Positions 1 through 7,072 are shown, numbered from the stretch's first letter. The stretch: 7,513 nucleotides of DNA from Nitrososphaeraceae archaeon (GCA_025922755.1 JAICHE010000050.1:1-7513); one strand, 5' to 3'. Translations and numbers: made by a program. The notes: generated by a model not told the origin, from the sequence alone.

Positions 1-589
1 AGTGTTGTAAAACATAGACTCTGCTAATTGAAACAAGTATTGGATATGCAAAAAGAAAATAACATCCACGTGGAAATCTTTCAGATAATACAAAGGCTAA
101 GACTATTCCAAACACCATAGACCTTGCAGCATGTCCGGATGGAAATGAGGCGTTAAATCCACCTTCACAAAATAATGCAAATGTATCTTTGCTTATCTCC
201 ACTGGGAAAGAGACCCCTTCATAATCCAAATCAGGTCTATCTCTATCTACTCCACACTTTATGTAACCTGTAAGAAGGGTAGATAGAACAATCAAAATCA
301 TTAATGTAATTCCCACTCTTCGAGTTCTTGGAATTAGGAGTGCAACTACACCGAAACCCAGCATGTAAAAGGTATCTCCACTTTCTGTGATGTATTGCAT
401 GATTGTGTCTAGGATTGGGTCTCCAGTATTTTCGGAAACAAAAGATATTACATATTGATCAAATTCTTCTGTAATTTCAAAATAAACCAAAGACAGTACA
501 AACAAAAATGCAACAACTAAAAGAACAAAAGACCGAGACCTCAAATGAAAAATCCAGTTTTGCAAGCAGTTGTACCCCTTTAGCATCAT
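1..589 (-). CDS. PAP2-family membrane phosphatase, 3' end outside the window
   Basis: Translating the minus strand from 589 gives 196 residues open to the window edge. All three motifs of the type 2 phosphatidic acid phosphatase (PAP2/haloperoxidase) superfamily are present in order: K111-x6-R118-P119, P150-SGH153 and S189-R190-x5-H196. His153 and His196 are the expected catalytic pair and the flanking Lys/Arg residues bind phosphate. Hydrophobic segments at about 19-37, 93-110, 155-169 and 175-188 fit the usual multi-pass fold. Family members dephosphorylate lipid phosphates or isoprenyl diphosphates at the membrane; the substrate here cannot be told. Two adjacent ATG codons (589 and 586) could start it, and only a weak AGG lies upstream. 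The gene is divergent from pgk and shares a 95-base intergenic region with it. The family call is firm because every motif residue is present; only the C-terminus is missing. Confidence 0.9.
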   Translation of the reverse strand, partial: MMLKGYNCLQNWIFHLRSRSFVLLVVAFLFVLSLVYFEITEEFDQYVISFVSENTGDPILDTIMQYITESGDTFYMLGFGVVALLIPRTRRVGITLMILIVLSTLLTGYIKCGVDRDRPDLDYEGVSFPVEISKDTFALFCEGGFNASFPSGHAARSMVFGIVLAFVLSERFPRGCYFLFAYPILVSISRVYVLQH

Positions 590-684
590 TTTTAATTTTT
601 CCTAGATGGGAATTTTGATTGTTTTTTGAATTCAGATTTTCCAAGCCTGATCGGCTCAAAGATTTTAACCAAGTGAATAATAGA
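590..684. promoter_or_regulatory. Divergent intergenic region between the PAP2 gene and pgk
   Basis: These 95 bases must hold the promoters of both divergent genes. They are AT-rich. On the plus strand a TATA-like ATTTTAA (662-668) lies about 17-23 bases before the pgk ATG, a little close for a leaderless start. I see no convincing TATA box for the PAP2 gene and no strong Shine-Dalgarno sequence for either gene. The promoter role comes from gene orientation, not from a clear motif. Confidence 0.4.
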
Positions 685-1896
685 ATGGTCGTGAAGGTCC
701 TCACATTAGATGATTTTGACCTAAAGGACAAGACTGTTTTTTTGAGAGTTGACATGAATTGCCCCATTGATCCTGAAACAATGGAGATTACAGGTACAAA
801 AAGAATTGAAGAGGCAATTGAAACTATCAAGGCATTAGAAGAAGCCAAAGTTGTTGTTGCATCTCATCAGGGTAGAGTTGGAAACAAAGACTATACAGGG
901 ATGGACAAACATGCAGAAGTTTTAGAAAAATTATTGAATAAAAAAGTAAAATATGTCGAAGATGTGATTGGGCAAGCTGCTCAAAACGAAATAAAAAATC
1001 TTCAAAATGGCGAAGTTCTCCTTTTAGACAATTTACGTTTGTGTGCTGAAGAAAATTATGAATTCTCTCCTGAAGCTGCATCAAAAACAATCATGGTCAG
1101 CAGACTATCCAAACTATTTGATCTATGCGTTTTAGATTCATTTCCAAGTGCACACAGATCTCATCCATCCATAGTAGGGTTTCCCCAAGTATTACCTGCA
1201 TGTGCTGGACGAATAGTCGAAAGAGAAGTTAGAAATCTTGATGAGATCATGACCGTAGCAAAGGCCCCGCATGTTATTGTTTTAGGAGGCTCTAAGGTTC
1301 CAGACAGATTAGAGGCAATTAAATTACTTATTCAAAATGGCAGAGCAGATCACGTTTTGCTTACAGGGGTAATTGGCAATGTCTTTATGCGCGCTCAGGC
1401 TCGGATTAAATTCCCCTTAGGCATTAAAAGAGAAGAAGAAGTGGTTGCAAAAGCACATTCTCTTATTGGAGAATACCCAGACGTATTTTCCACCCCAGTA
1501 GATATTGCCATTGACAAAGATGGTGAAAGAGTAGAGATGGATGTTAGAGAAATCAACAAAGGAGATAAAATTTATGATTTGGGTCCAAAGACCGTAGACT
1601 TTTACTCTAAGCTAATTGCAGGTGCAGGAACTGTTTTCATCAGCGGACCTGCAGGATATTTTGAAAAAGAAAACTTTAGCTATGGAACAAAAGGATTGCT
1701 AGAAGCTGTTGCTAACTCCATGGCAACAACAATAGTAAGTGGAGGACATTTAACATCCGTTCTAAAAAGTCACGGATTGGCAGAAAAAATCAATCACATT
1801 AGTACTGCAGGCGGTGCGTTGGTATTGTATCTTACAGGTGAAAAACTTCCAATGATAAAGGCACTTGAAGACGCAGCACTAAAGCATAGAAGTTAG
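685..1896 (+). CDS. pgk: Phosphoglycerate kinase (archaeal type)
   Basis: The 403-residue protein has the usual length for phosphoglycerate kinase, which interconverts 1,3-bisphosphoglycerate + ADP and 3-phosphoglycerate + ATP in the cytosol. In an autotrophic archaeon it would mainly serve gluconeogenesis. The substrate-binding N-domain shows LRVDMNCPID (20-29, with R21, D23, N25), R40, SHQGR (60-64), LLDNLR (113-118) and DSFPSAHRSHPS (151-162). The nucleotide-binding C-domain shows GGSKVPDR (201-208), the DLGP loop (298-301), SGGH (352-355) and STAGGA (373-378). I chose the ATG at 685 because the family begins just before LTLDDF. A TTG at 619 would add 22 residues with no family resemblance, starting inside the likely promoter region. 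Two C-domain glycine loops deviate slightly from the common GGGH and STGGGA forms. The stop overlaps the stop of the convergent suf operon by 4 bases. Confidence 0.95.
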   Translation: MVVKVLTLDDFDLKDKTVFLRVDMNCPIDPETMEITGTKRIEEAIETIKALEEAKVVVASHQGRVGNKDYTGMDKHAEVLEKLLNKKVKYVEDVIGQAAQNEIKNLQNGEVLLLDNLRLCAEENYEFSPEAASKTIMVSRLSKLFDLCVLDSFPSAHRSHPSIVGFPQVLPACAGRIVEREVRNLDEIMTVAKAPHVIVLGGSKVPDRLEAIKLLIQNGRADHVLLTGVIGNVFMRAQARIKFPLGIKREEEVVAKAHSLIGEYPDVFSTPVDIAIDKDGERVEMDVREINKGDKIYDLGPKTVDFYSKLIAGAGTVFISGPAGYFEKENFSYGTKGLLEAVANSMATTIVSGGHLTSVLKSHGLAEKINHISTAGGALVLYLTGEKLPMIKALEDAALKHRS

Positions 1897-2240
1897 AACG
1901 TAGCATTGCAAGAAGGATTAGGACATTCTTGTTTTTCTGATTCTCCTAGATAGATATCATTATTGCAAGAATTGCAATGAAGTTTCTTAATCGGATTAAA
2001 GAGCTTTAGCCACATAGTAGTAAAATTTTGTGCGATGTTTCTGACAAGACCAGAGTCACAAATTTCGTTTATGTAAGGTTCCAAATCATCTATGATCCAA
2101 GAAGAATCAAGATCTCCCCCTTGTTTTATTGTATCAAAAATTTCATCGTTAGTGAATTTTGTGTCAACATCATTGTATTTGTCAAAAATGATTTTTCTAA
2201 TTTGCAATTGGATAGGAGTGTTAGGAGAAAATGAACTCAT
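1893..2240 (-). CDS. Small zinc-ribbon protein at the end of the suf operon, function unknown
   Basis: I do not recognise a named family for this 115-residue protein. Residues 10-85 look helical and could form a winged-helix-like domain: a helix at 10-22, FTNDEIFDTIKQ (29-40), then a helix running into ICDSGLVRNI (60-69), which reads like the end of a wHTH with a wing. The C-terminus is a clear zinc ribbon with four cysteines, C89-x2-C92-x13-C106-x4-C111. There is no signal peptide or membrane segment. It starts 3 bases after the scaffold gene stop, so it is almost certainly translated from the suf mRNA. In bacterial suf clusters this terminal position often holds a maturation factor such as SufT, but this protein lacks that DUF59 fold. 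A winged helix followed by a zinc ribbon is also the order in the transcription factor TFE alpha, though this protein is much shorter. A regulatory or DNA-binding role is inference only. Confidence 0.8.
   Translation of the reverse strand: MSSFSPNTPIQLQIRKIIFDKYNDVDTKFTNDEIFDTIKQGGDLDSSWIIDDLEPYINEICDSGLVRNIAQNFTTMWLKLFNPIKKLHCNSCNNDIYLGESEKQECPNPSCNATF
1926..1938 (+). terminator. Possible oligo-T terminator of pgk
   Basis: A pyrimidine-rich tract with a run of five T (1932-1936) begins 30 bases after the pgk stop. Archaeal RNA polymerase can terminate at U-rich tracts without a hairpin. The tract lies inside the opposing zinc-ribbon gene, because the two genes leave no free space between them. 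It is weak and in an AT-rich genome could be chance. Confidence 0.25.
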
Positions 2241-2243
2241 ATA

Positions 2244-2684
2244 CTAGTATAAGTTTGCTGCCTCTTCTTTTAACTTATCTACATCTTGAGAATCTTTCAG
2301 ATGCTTTCCGAGGTAAGAATACAATGCAAATTTTAGAACTTTCAATGAGAGCAATGCACATTTTATTCGCACAGCCTGTAGATTTTCAAGACCTAATTCA
2401 CCTAAAACATCATTTTTTGATATTTTTTTGACCTCGTCAATGTCTTTTCCCTTTGCTATCTCAGTTAGTACAGAGGAGCAGGCCATGCAAATTGCACACC
2501 CCTTTCCATGGAATTTGATGTCAGATACTTTGTTGTCATCAATTTTCATATCAATATCTATGCTGTCACCGCATAATGGGTTGGAGTCATGAAATGTAAC
2601 ATCATGATCCTCGATTTTCCCATAATTGATAGGATTTCTAGAATAATCAATAATCATTTCATGGTAAATGTCAGCGTTGCTCAT
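2244..2684 (-). CDS. sufU: SufU/IscU-like Fe-S scaffold or sulfur-acceptor protein
   Basis: This 146-residue protein belongs to the NifU-N/IscU family, which accepts persulfide sulfur from a cysteine desulfurase and serves as scaffold or sulfur shuttle. The three conserved cysteines and the aspartate are present: C38 and D40 in NPLCGD, C63 in GKGC, and C109 in RIKCALL. The local motifs, including Lys rather than His before the third cysteine, resemble SufU. The spacing from C63 to C109 is 46 residues, close to IscU (43 in E. coli) and much shorter than B. subtilis SufU (62), so the SufU-specific insertion is missing. Two further cysteines, C66 and C69, follow C63. The charged C-terminal helix extends 37 residues past C109. 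The start overlaps the sufS stop (ATGA), with GAGGT at 2698-2694 as ribosome binding site. The symbol follows the operon context; an IscU-type name is also defensible. Confidence 0.9.
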   Translation of the reverse strand: MSNADIYHEMIIDYSRNPINYGKIEDHDVTFHDSNPLCGDSIDIDMKIDDNKVSDIKFHGKGCAICMACSSVLTEIAKGKDIDEVKKISKNDVLGELGLENLQAVRIKCALLSLKVLKFALYSYLGKHLKDSQDVDKLKEEAANLY

Positions 2685-3925
2685 AGTTTGAATACCTCTG
2701 CCACCTTATTTAATGAATTAATTAATTTATCAACTTCTTCTTTGGTATTGTAAATGTAAAAGCTTGCACGTGAAGTTGCTGCAACATTTAGTCTTTCCAT
2801 GAGAACTTGGGCACAATGATGACCAGATCTTACTGCAATTCCTTCTGCATCAATAATTTGAGCAACATCATGTGGATGAACATCTGCAAAATTAAATGAG
2901 ATCACTCCCCCACGTTTTGTAATATCTTTTGTGCCATATACATGAAGGCCCTTGACTAGGGATAATTTTTCAAGAGCATAAGTAGTCAAATCAATTTCAT
3001 GTTGTCGTATGTTATCCATTCCAATCTTAGAGAGATAGTCAATGGCAGCACCTAATCCAATCACATCTGCAATATTTGGAGTGCCTGCTTCAAATTTGTA
3101 AGGCAAATCATTCCATGTAGTTTCATATTTGTGAACTTCTCGAATCATGTCTCCTCCACCATGAAAAGGATTCATGGTTTCCAAAACAGATTTTTTTACC
3201 CACAATATTCCAATTCCGGTGGGACCTAGCATTTTATGTCCTGAAAAAGCAAAAAAGTCACAACCTAATTTGTCCAAATCAACTTTCATGTGAGGAACGG
3301 CTTGTGCGCCATCAATGAGTGTCAAGACACCTGCCTCTTTGCATTTTGATACTATTGCATCAGCATCAGAAATAGTTCCTAAAACATTTGACATTAAACT
3401 AAAGGTTACAAGTTTGACTTTGCCTGTTGCAAGATATTTATCAAGATCATCTAGAATTAACTCACCGTTGTCATCCATGCCAATATACTCTATTTTGGCG
3501 CCTTTTTCTTGAGTCAATAGCTGCCATGGTACAATGTTGCTGTGGTGTTCATATTCGGTAGTAACTATAATATCGCCTTCCTTAACATGGGCACGTCCCC
3601 AAGCATAAGCAACTAAATTAATTGCCTCAGTTGTTCCCCTAACAAAAATAATTTCGTCTCTATTTTTCACATTGATGAAATTGGCAACTTTGTCTCGAGT
3701 TTGTTCATAAAGTTCTGTAGCCTCTTCAGCTAATGCATAAACTGCTCGGTGTATGTTGGCATTATGGTTTCTATAGTAATCATTGATGGCATCAATTACT
3801 TGATTTGGTTTTTGAGTGGTAGAGGCATTGTCTAGATACACTAGAGTTTTATTTTCTCTAACAGTTCTCGCTAAGATTGGAAAATCCTTTCTTATATTTT
3901 CAAAAGATGTTTGAGCACTTTGCAT
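2681..3925 (-). CDS. sufS: Cysteine desulfurase SufS (group II)
   Basis: The 414-residue protein is a PLP-dependent class V aminotransferase-fold enzyme that converts L-cysteine to L-alanine and leaves a persulfide on its own cysteine for Fe-S cluster assembly. Visible landmarks are YLDNASTTQKP (30-40), EHHSN (126-130, the PLP-stacking histidine), IDGAQ (204-208, D205 contacting the PLP ring nitrogen), SGHKMLGPTG (228-237, with Lys231 as the Schiff-base lysine) and RSGHHCAQ (366-373, with Cys371 as catalytic cysteine). The RxGHHCA context and the length are those of SufS/CsdA rather than IscS/NifS. The gene starts 3 bases after the Rieske stop with a perfect GGAGGT ahead of the ATG, and its stop overlaps the scaffold gene start. 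This fits the coupled SufS-SufU pair known from Gram-positive bacteria. The protein appears complete with no active-site change. Confidence 0.97.
   Translation of the reverse strand: MQSAQTSFENIRKDFPILARTVRENKTLVYLDNASTTQKPNQVIDAINDYYRNHNANIHRAVYALAEEATELYEQTRDKVANFINVKNRDEIIFVRGTTEAINLVAYAWGRAHVKEGDIIVTTEYEHHSNIVPWQLLTQEKGAKIEYIGMDDNGELILDDLDKYLATGKVKLVTFSLMSNVLGTISDADAIVSKCKEAGVLTLIDGAQAVPHMKVDLDKLGCDFFAFSGHKMLGPTGIGILWVKKSVLETMNPFHGGGDMIREVHKYETTWNDLPYKFEAGTPNIADVIGLGAAIDYLSKIGMDNIRQHEIDLTTYALEKLSLVKGLHVYGTKDITKRGGVISFNFADVHPHDVAQIIDAEGIAVRSGHHCAQVLMERLNVAATSRASFYIYNTKEEVDKLINSLNKVAEVFKL
2694..2698 (-). promoter_or_regulatory. Shine-Dalgarno site of the sufU-like gene
   Basis: On the minus strand GAGGT lies nine bases before the ATG at 2684, inside the end of sufS. 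Together with the ATGA overlap it supports this start and re-initiation of ribosomes finishing sufS. Confidence 0.6.
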
Positions 3926-3928
3926 TAT

Positions 3929-4246
3929 CTAAACCTCCACGTAAATCTCGTCTTGTTCTATTTTAACATTGTATGTTTTTAGTGGAATTTCAGCTGGAAG
4001 ATTTTGGGGTTTGCCGTCTTGTAAATTAAAAACTGAAAGATGTAATGGACATCTAACTCCTTCATCACTTAGAAATCCTGTGGAGAGGTCTGCATCAGCA
4101 TGTGTGCAGATCAAGTCTGTTGCAAAAATTTTTCCTTTTTGATTGGCAAGTAGAATTTTTTTATCATCAGAATGAAATCCAAATAATTGTCCTTCTTTTA
4201 CTTGATCTAAACTACAAGCTTTAATCCATTGAGACAGCCTTATCAC
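3929..4246 (-). CDS. Rieske-type [2Fe-2S] ferredoxin in the suf operon
   Basis: The 105-residue soluble protein is a single Rieske domain of the kind used as ferredoxin component of non-haem iron dioxygenases. The cluster ligands are visible as C47-x-H49-x16-C66-x2-H69. The tail NLPAEIPLKTYNV (82-94) matches the family's closing strand region. It would carry one electron at a histidine-coordinated [2Fe-2S] cluster. No oxygenase partner is encoded nearby, and it sits between sufD and sufS, so a role in electron supply to cluster assembly or as a client of it is more plausible than a dioxygenase role; this is inference. The start is GTG at 4246, overlapping the sufD TGA (GTGA), with no Shine-Dalgarno motif. 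The same kind of protein occurs between sufD and sufC in actinobacterial suf clusters, where it is often mislabelled a phenylpropionate dioxygenase subunit. Confidence 0.92.
   Translation of the reverse strand: MIRLSQWIKACSLDQVKEGQLFGFHSDDKKILLANQKGKIFATDLICTHADADLSTGFLSDEGVRCPLHLSVFNLQDGKPQNLPAEIPLKTYNVKIEQDEIYVEV
3933..3938 (-). promoter_or_regulatory. Strong Shine-Dalgarno site of sufS
   Basis: Minus-strand GGAGGT lies seven bases before the sufS ATG at 3925 and overlaps the last codons of the Rieske gene. It is the only full consensus ribosome binding site I see in the window and fixes the sufS start. Confidence 0.75.
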
Positions 4247-5640
4247 CTGTACTTGTAGTGTTGTTCAATTTCTGCATCTTCGTTGTATCGAGTTTCCTCA
4301 ACTTCAACAAATTTGGCAAGTTCTTCATCAGTGTTTATGGTTAATTCCTTTTCATCCCATTTTGATTCAATCAAATAAGCAATCCAGGCTCTTACTTGGA
4401 AAGACATCTTCCTTGATAGTGGTTCTAAGAATCCTTCTACAATTGTTCTTTCTGCTTCCTCATGGCTAAGACATCTGGTTTTAAGATAGAAAATTTGTTC
4501 CTCATCTATTTGGGCTACTGATGCAGAGTGAGTTGCCTTGACATCGTTTGTGAAAATCTCCAAACCAGGAATTGCATCAGATTTTGCATCCTTATCTAGA
4601 AGAATAGAACGTCCAGACAAAAAGGAGTTCGATTTTGCCGCATTTTCTTTAATTCTAATCATTCCTTTGAAAAGGGACTTTGCTTTATTTCGTAAAATAG
4701 ATTTTTCAACCACTCTTCCTTCCGTGGCAGGGGCTTCATGATTTACATCAGTTTGAATATCAAATGATTGCTCATTATTCCCAAAAATCACCTCTGAATC
4801 ATTTGCAGATGCACCTGAGCCATTTAGATGGTAATCAATTTTGTATCTGGACAATTCTGAGCCAAACAATCCAGAATACCAATTGACTTTGGCATCTTGA
4901 CCAAGGTCAGTTCTTCTAGTTGAGAAATTAACTGAGCTTTGATCCATCATTTGAAGTGTTGTAATATCAAGATGAGAATTTGCAGCTGCATTTGTGTTGA
5001 ATAGTTCAAGAAGAGCCTGTTGTTTTTCGGATTTACCAGAATAAAGCTCCTGGACAATTGTTGCTTTGCTGCTTTCATCAGCAAATACAATATTTCGTGC
5101 AATAGTAGAAATTCCATCTTCAGATAGACAAATCACCACATGAATTGGTTTTTCCAGTATCAGATTTTTGGGAATATGAATAAAGACTCCAGAGTTAAAA
5201 GCGGCATTGTTGAGAGCTGTAAATTTATCGTTTTTTGCTTCAATCTGTTCCAGAGATTTTTTTACCAATTCAGGGTTGTTTTGAATTGCATCCTCAATTG
5301 AAGAAATTACAAGTCCTTTTGATTTTATTTCGTCAGGTAAATTGATTTTGTGAATATTAGTTCCAATTTGGATAATACAAATTTCATTTTCCAATTCGCC
5401 TAATCTTTTTTGTAAAATTTTTGGTATTGTATCAGCAGTGGAAATTGAGAGTGATACTTGTTGAGGATCCATTTTTTTAGCATCAGTATACTTGTTGTAC
5501 AAAGGAGATGTCTCAATTGGAAGACTTTCATAAACAGACAAAGAATTTTTCCTGTAATCTTTTAGCCAATCAGGTTCATTTTTCGATGAAGAAATTTCAT
5601 CAATGTGACCAATATTAATTGTTGATAGGGTTTGAGACAT
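4243..5640 (-). CDS. sufD: Fe-S cluster assembly scaffold protein SufD
   Basis: This 465-residue SufB/SufD-family protein pairs with SufB to form the scaffold on which SUF clusters assemble. The N-terminal helical part contains EPDWLKDYR (22-30). A long beta-helix core follows, with FIHIPKN (153-159) and the family's closing block GLEIFTNDVKATHSASVAQ (359-377), then DEEQIFYL and GFLEPL. His371 in this block aligns with E. coli SufD His360, implicated in cluster assembly. The residue two before it is Ala, where E. coli has Cys358. The absence of a cysteine in this block and the position after sufB favour SufD over a second SufB. I chose the ATG at 5640, 11 bases after the sufB stop; a TTG two codons upstream is in frame but gives no gain. 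The last 30 or so residues are acidic and charged and extend past the usual family end. Confidence 0.93.
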   Translation of the reverse strand: MSQTLSTINIGHIDEISSSKNEPDWLKDYRKNSLSVYESLPIETSPLYNKYTDAKKMDPQQVSLSISTADTIPKILQKRLGELENEICIIQIGTNIHKINLPDEIKSKGLVISSIEDAIQNNPELVKKSLEQIEAKNDKFTALNNAAFNSGVFIHIPKNLILEKPIHVVICLSEDGISTIARNIVFADESSKATIVQELYSGKSEKQQALLELFNTNAAANSHLDITTLQMMDQSSVNFSTRRTDLGQDAKVNWYSGLFGSELSRYKIDYHLNGSGASANDSEVIFGNNEQSFDIQTDVNHEAPATEGRVVEKSILRNKAKSLFKGMIRIKENAAKSNSFLSGRSILLDKDAKSDAIPGLEIFTNDVKATHSASVAQIDEEQIFYLKTRCLSHEEAERTIVEGFLEPLSRKMSFQVRAWIAYLIESKWDEKELTINTDEELAKFVEVEETRYNEDAEIEQHYKYR

Positions 5641-5651
5641 GGTCAATCATT

Positions 5652-7052
5652 TTAACCGACTGAATCATCCATCTCTAATTTTATGAGACGGTTTAATTCT
5701 ACAGCGTATTCCATTGGTAACTCTTTTGTGAATGGCTCCATGAATCCATTGACAATTAATGATAGGGCTTCTTCTTCGGTGAATCCTCTACTCATCAAGT
5801 AAAATATTTGGTCATCGCCAATTTTTCCAACAGTTGCCTCATGTGTAATGGTGGCATCTTCTTGGTTAATCTCCATGTATGGATAAGTATCAGTTTTCGA
5901 TGTGTCATCAAGTAGTAAGGCATCACATCTTACTGTAGATTTTACGTTAGTGGCTCCTTTTGCAACATTCAGTAATCCTCTGTAGGTAGATCTTCCATCT
6001 AGTCGACTGACTGATTTTGAAGTTATCTTGGACGTTGTGTTTGGTGCCAAATGCACCATTTTTGCTCCAGTATCTTGATGTTGACCTTTTCCTGCAAATG
6101 CAATAGAAAGAGTTTCACCATATGCGCGCTCACCCATAAGGTAAACACCAGGATATTTCATTGTCAATTTACTTCCAATATTACCATCTATCCATTCAAC
6201 TGTTGCACCTTCATATGCATAAGCCCGTTTGGTTACAAGATTGTAAACATCATTACTCCAATTTTGAATTGTAGTGTATCTCATCTTTGCATCTTTGTGA
6301 GCTACAATTTCTACAACTGCAGAGTGAAGTGATTCTGATGAATATACAGGTGCAGTACATCCTTCAATGTAGTGGACCTCTGAACCCTCGTCTGCAATAA
6401 TCAAAGTTCTTTCGAATTGACCAATATTTTCAGCATTAATTCTAAAGTATGCTTGCAATGGCATGTCGACTTTGACACCGGGTGGAACATAAATGAAAGA
6501 ACCACCGCTCCATACGGCACTGTTTAATGCAGCAAATTTGTTATCCTCAGGAGGAATAACTTTACCGAAATATTTTTTGAGAATTTCTGGTTGTTCTTTT
6601 AGTGCAGCATCAGTATCTAAAAACAAAACACCTTGTTTTGCCAAGTCTTCTCTTAAACTGTGATAAACTACTTCTGATTCGTATTGTGCACCAACCCCTG
6701 CCAAAAATTTCTTTTCTGCTTCTGGAATTCCTAGCTTCTCAAAAGTATTTTTTACATCTTCTGGAACATCATCCCAGTTTTTTTCTGATTTTTCAGTTGC
6801 CTTTGCATAATAATAGATATTTTGGAAATCAATTTTGCTTAGATCTCCACCCCAAGTTGGCATTGGTTTTTTCATAAAAATTTCATATGATCGTAGTCTA
6901 AAATCGAGCATCCATTGTGGCTCATCTTTCATTTTACTGATTGCAGTTACAGTATCTTTTGAGAGTCCTTTCTTACTGAGATGGACATACATGTCAGTAG
7001 AGTCTTTAAAATCATATTTTGAATAATCCATGTCAAGGTTTTCAGTTGCCAT
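5652..7052 (-). CDS. sufB: Fe-S cluster assembly scaffold protein SufB
   Basis: From the ATG at 7052 the protein has 466 residues, the same size as B. subtilis SufB. SufB is the main scaffold of the SUF complex and holds the nascent cluster at its interface with SufD. Recognisable blocks are EPQWMLDFR (44-52), [20 protein letters not shown] (172-191), YIEGCTAP (228-235, Cys232), then the diagnostic end: RCDALLL (375-381, with Cys376 aligned to E. coli Cys405), [27 protein letters not shown] (403-422, containing the conserved His404-Glu405 pair) and [20 protein letters not shown]. All residues known to matter in E. coli SufB therefore appear present. An upstream ATG at 7061 would add three residues. 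I prefer 7052 because the TATA box at 7071-7080 places transcription start within a few bases of it. This is the first gene of the six-gene operon; sufC is not adjacent. Confidence 0.96.
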   Translation of the reverse strand: MATENLDMDYSKYDFKDSTDMYVHLSKKGLSKDTVTAISKMKDEPQWMLDFRLRSYEIFMKKPMPTWGGDLSKIDFQNIYYYAKATEKSEKNWDDVPEDVKNTFEKLGIPEAEKKFLAGVGAQYESEVVYHSLREDLAKQGVLFLDTDAALKEQPEILKKYFGKVIPPEDNKFAALNSAVWSGGSFIYVPPGVKVDMPLQAYFRINAENIGQFERTLIIADEGSEVHYIEGCTAPVYSSESLHSAVVEIVAHKDAKMRYTTIQNWSNDVYNLVTKRAYAYEGATVEWIDGNIGSKLTMKYPGVYLMGERAYGETLSIAFAGKGQHQDTGAKMVHLAPNTTSKITSKSVSRLDGRSTYRGLLNVAKGATNVKSTVRCDALLLDDTSKTDTYPYMEINQEDATITHEATVGKIGDDQIFYLMSRGFTEEEALSLIVNGFMEPFTKELPMEYAVELNRLIKLEMDDSVG

Positions 7053-7059
7053 GCTGAAC

Positions 7060-7072
7060 ATAACCCCGTTAT
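7060..7072. promoter_or_regulatory. Perfect inverted repeat next to the suf TATA box, candidate operator
   Basis: ATAAC-CCC-GTTAT is a perfect palindrome with 5-bp arms and a 3-bp spacer. It touches the downstream edge of the TATA box and lies 8-20 bases upstream of the predicted transcript start, where a bound repressor would block TBP, TFB or polymerase. Short palindromes arise by chance, so only its placement makes it notable. Confidence 0.35.

Noticed and set aside
619..684. N-terminal extension of pgk from a TTG codon
   Set aside because: The 22 added residues do not resemble the family, and this start would fall inside the likely promoter region; the ATG at 685 places the protein at the usual family start.
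477..848. Minus-strand open frame of 123 codons between the PAP2 gene and pgk
   Set aside because: It overlaps the start of the PAP2 gene in another frame and is antisense to pgk. The PAP2 frame carries all three catalytic motifs, and this one has only low-complexity sequence.
4244..4246. Suspicion that the Rieske gene is a truncated fragment of a larger oxygenase
   Set aside because: 105 residues is the full length of a stand-alone Rieske ferredoxin, all four cluster ligands are present, and no remnant of a catalytic domain lies on either side.
5641..5646. TTG start two codons before the sufD ATG
   Set aside because: No ribosome binding site favours it, and the ATG at 5640 is a stronger codon only 11 bases after the sufB stop.
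6051..6332. Plus-strand open frames inside sufB, and similar ones in sufS, sufD, the sufU-like gene and the zinc-ribbon gene
   Set aside because: They are antisense to well-conserved genes, show no family motifs, and have no promoter or ribosome binding site.
7053..7061. Earlier sufB start at the ATG at 7061
   Set aside because: It would leave only about 10-15 bases from the TATA box centre to the start codon, too few for a normal archaeal transcript start; not fully excluded if transcription begins further upstream from another promoter.
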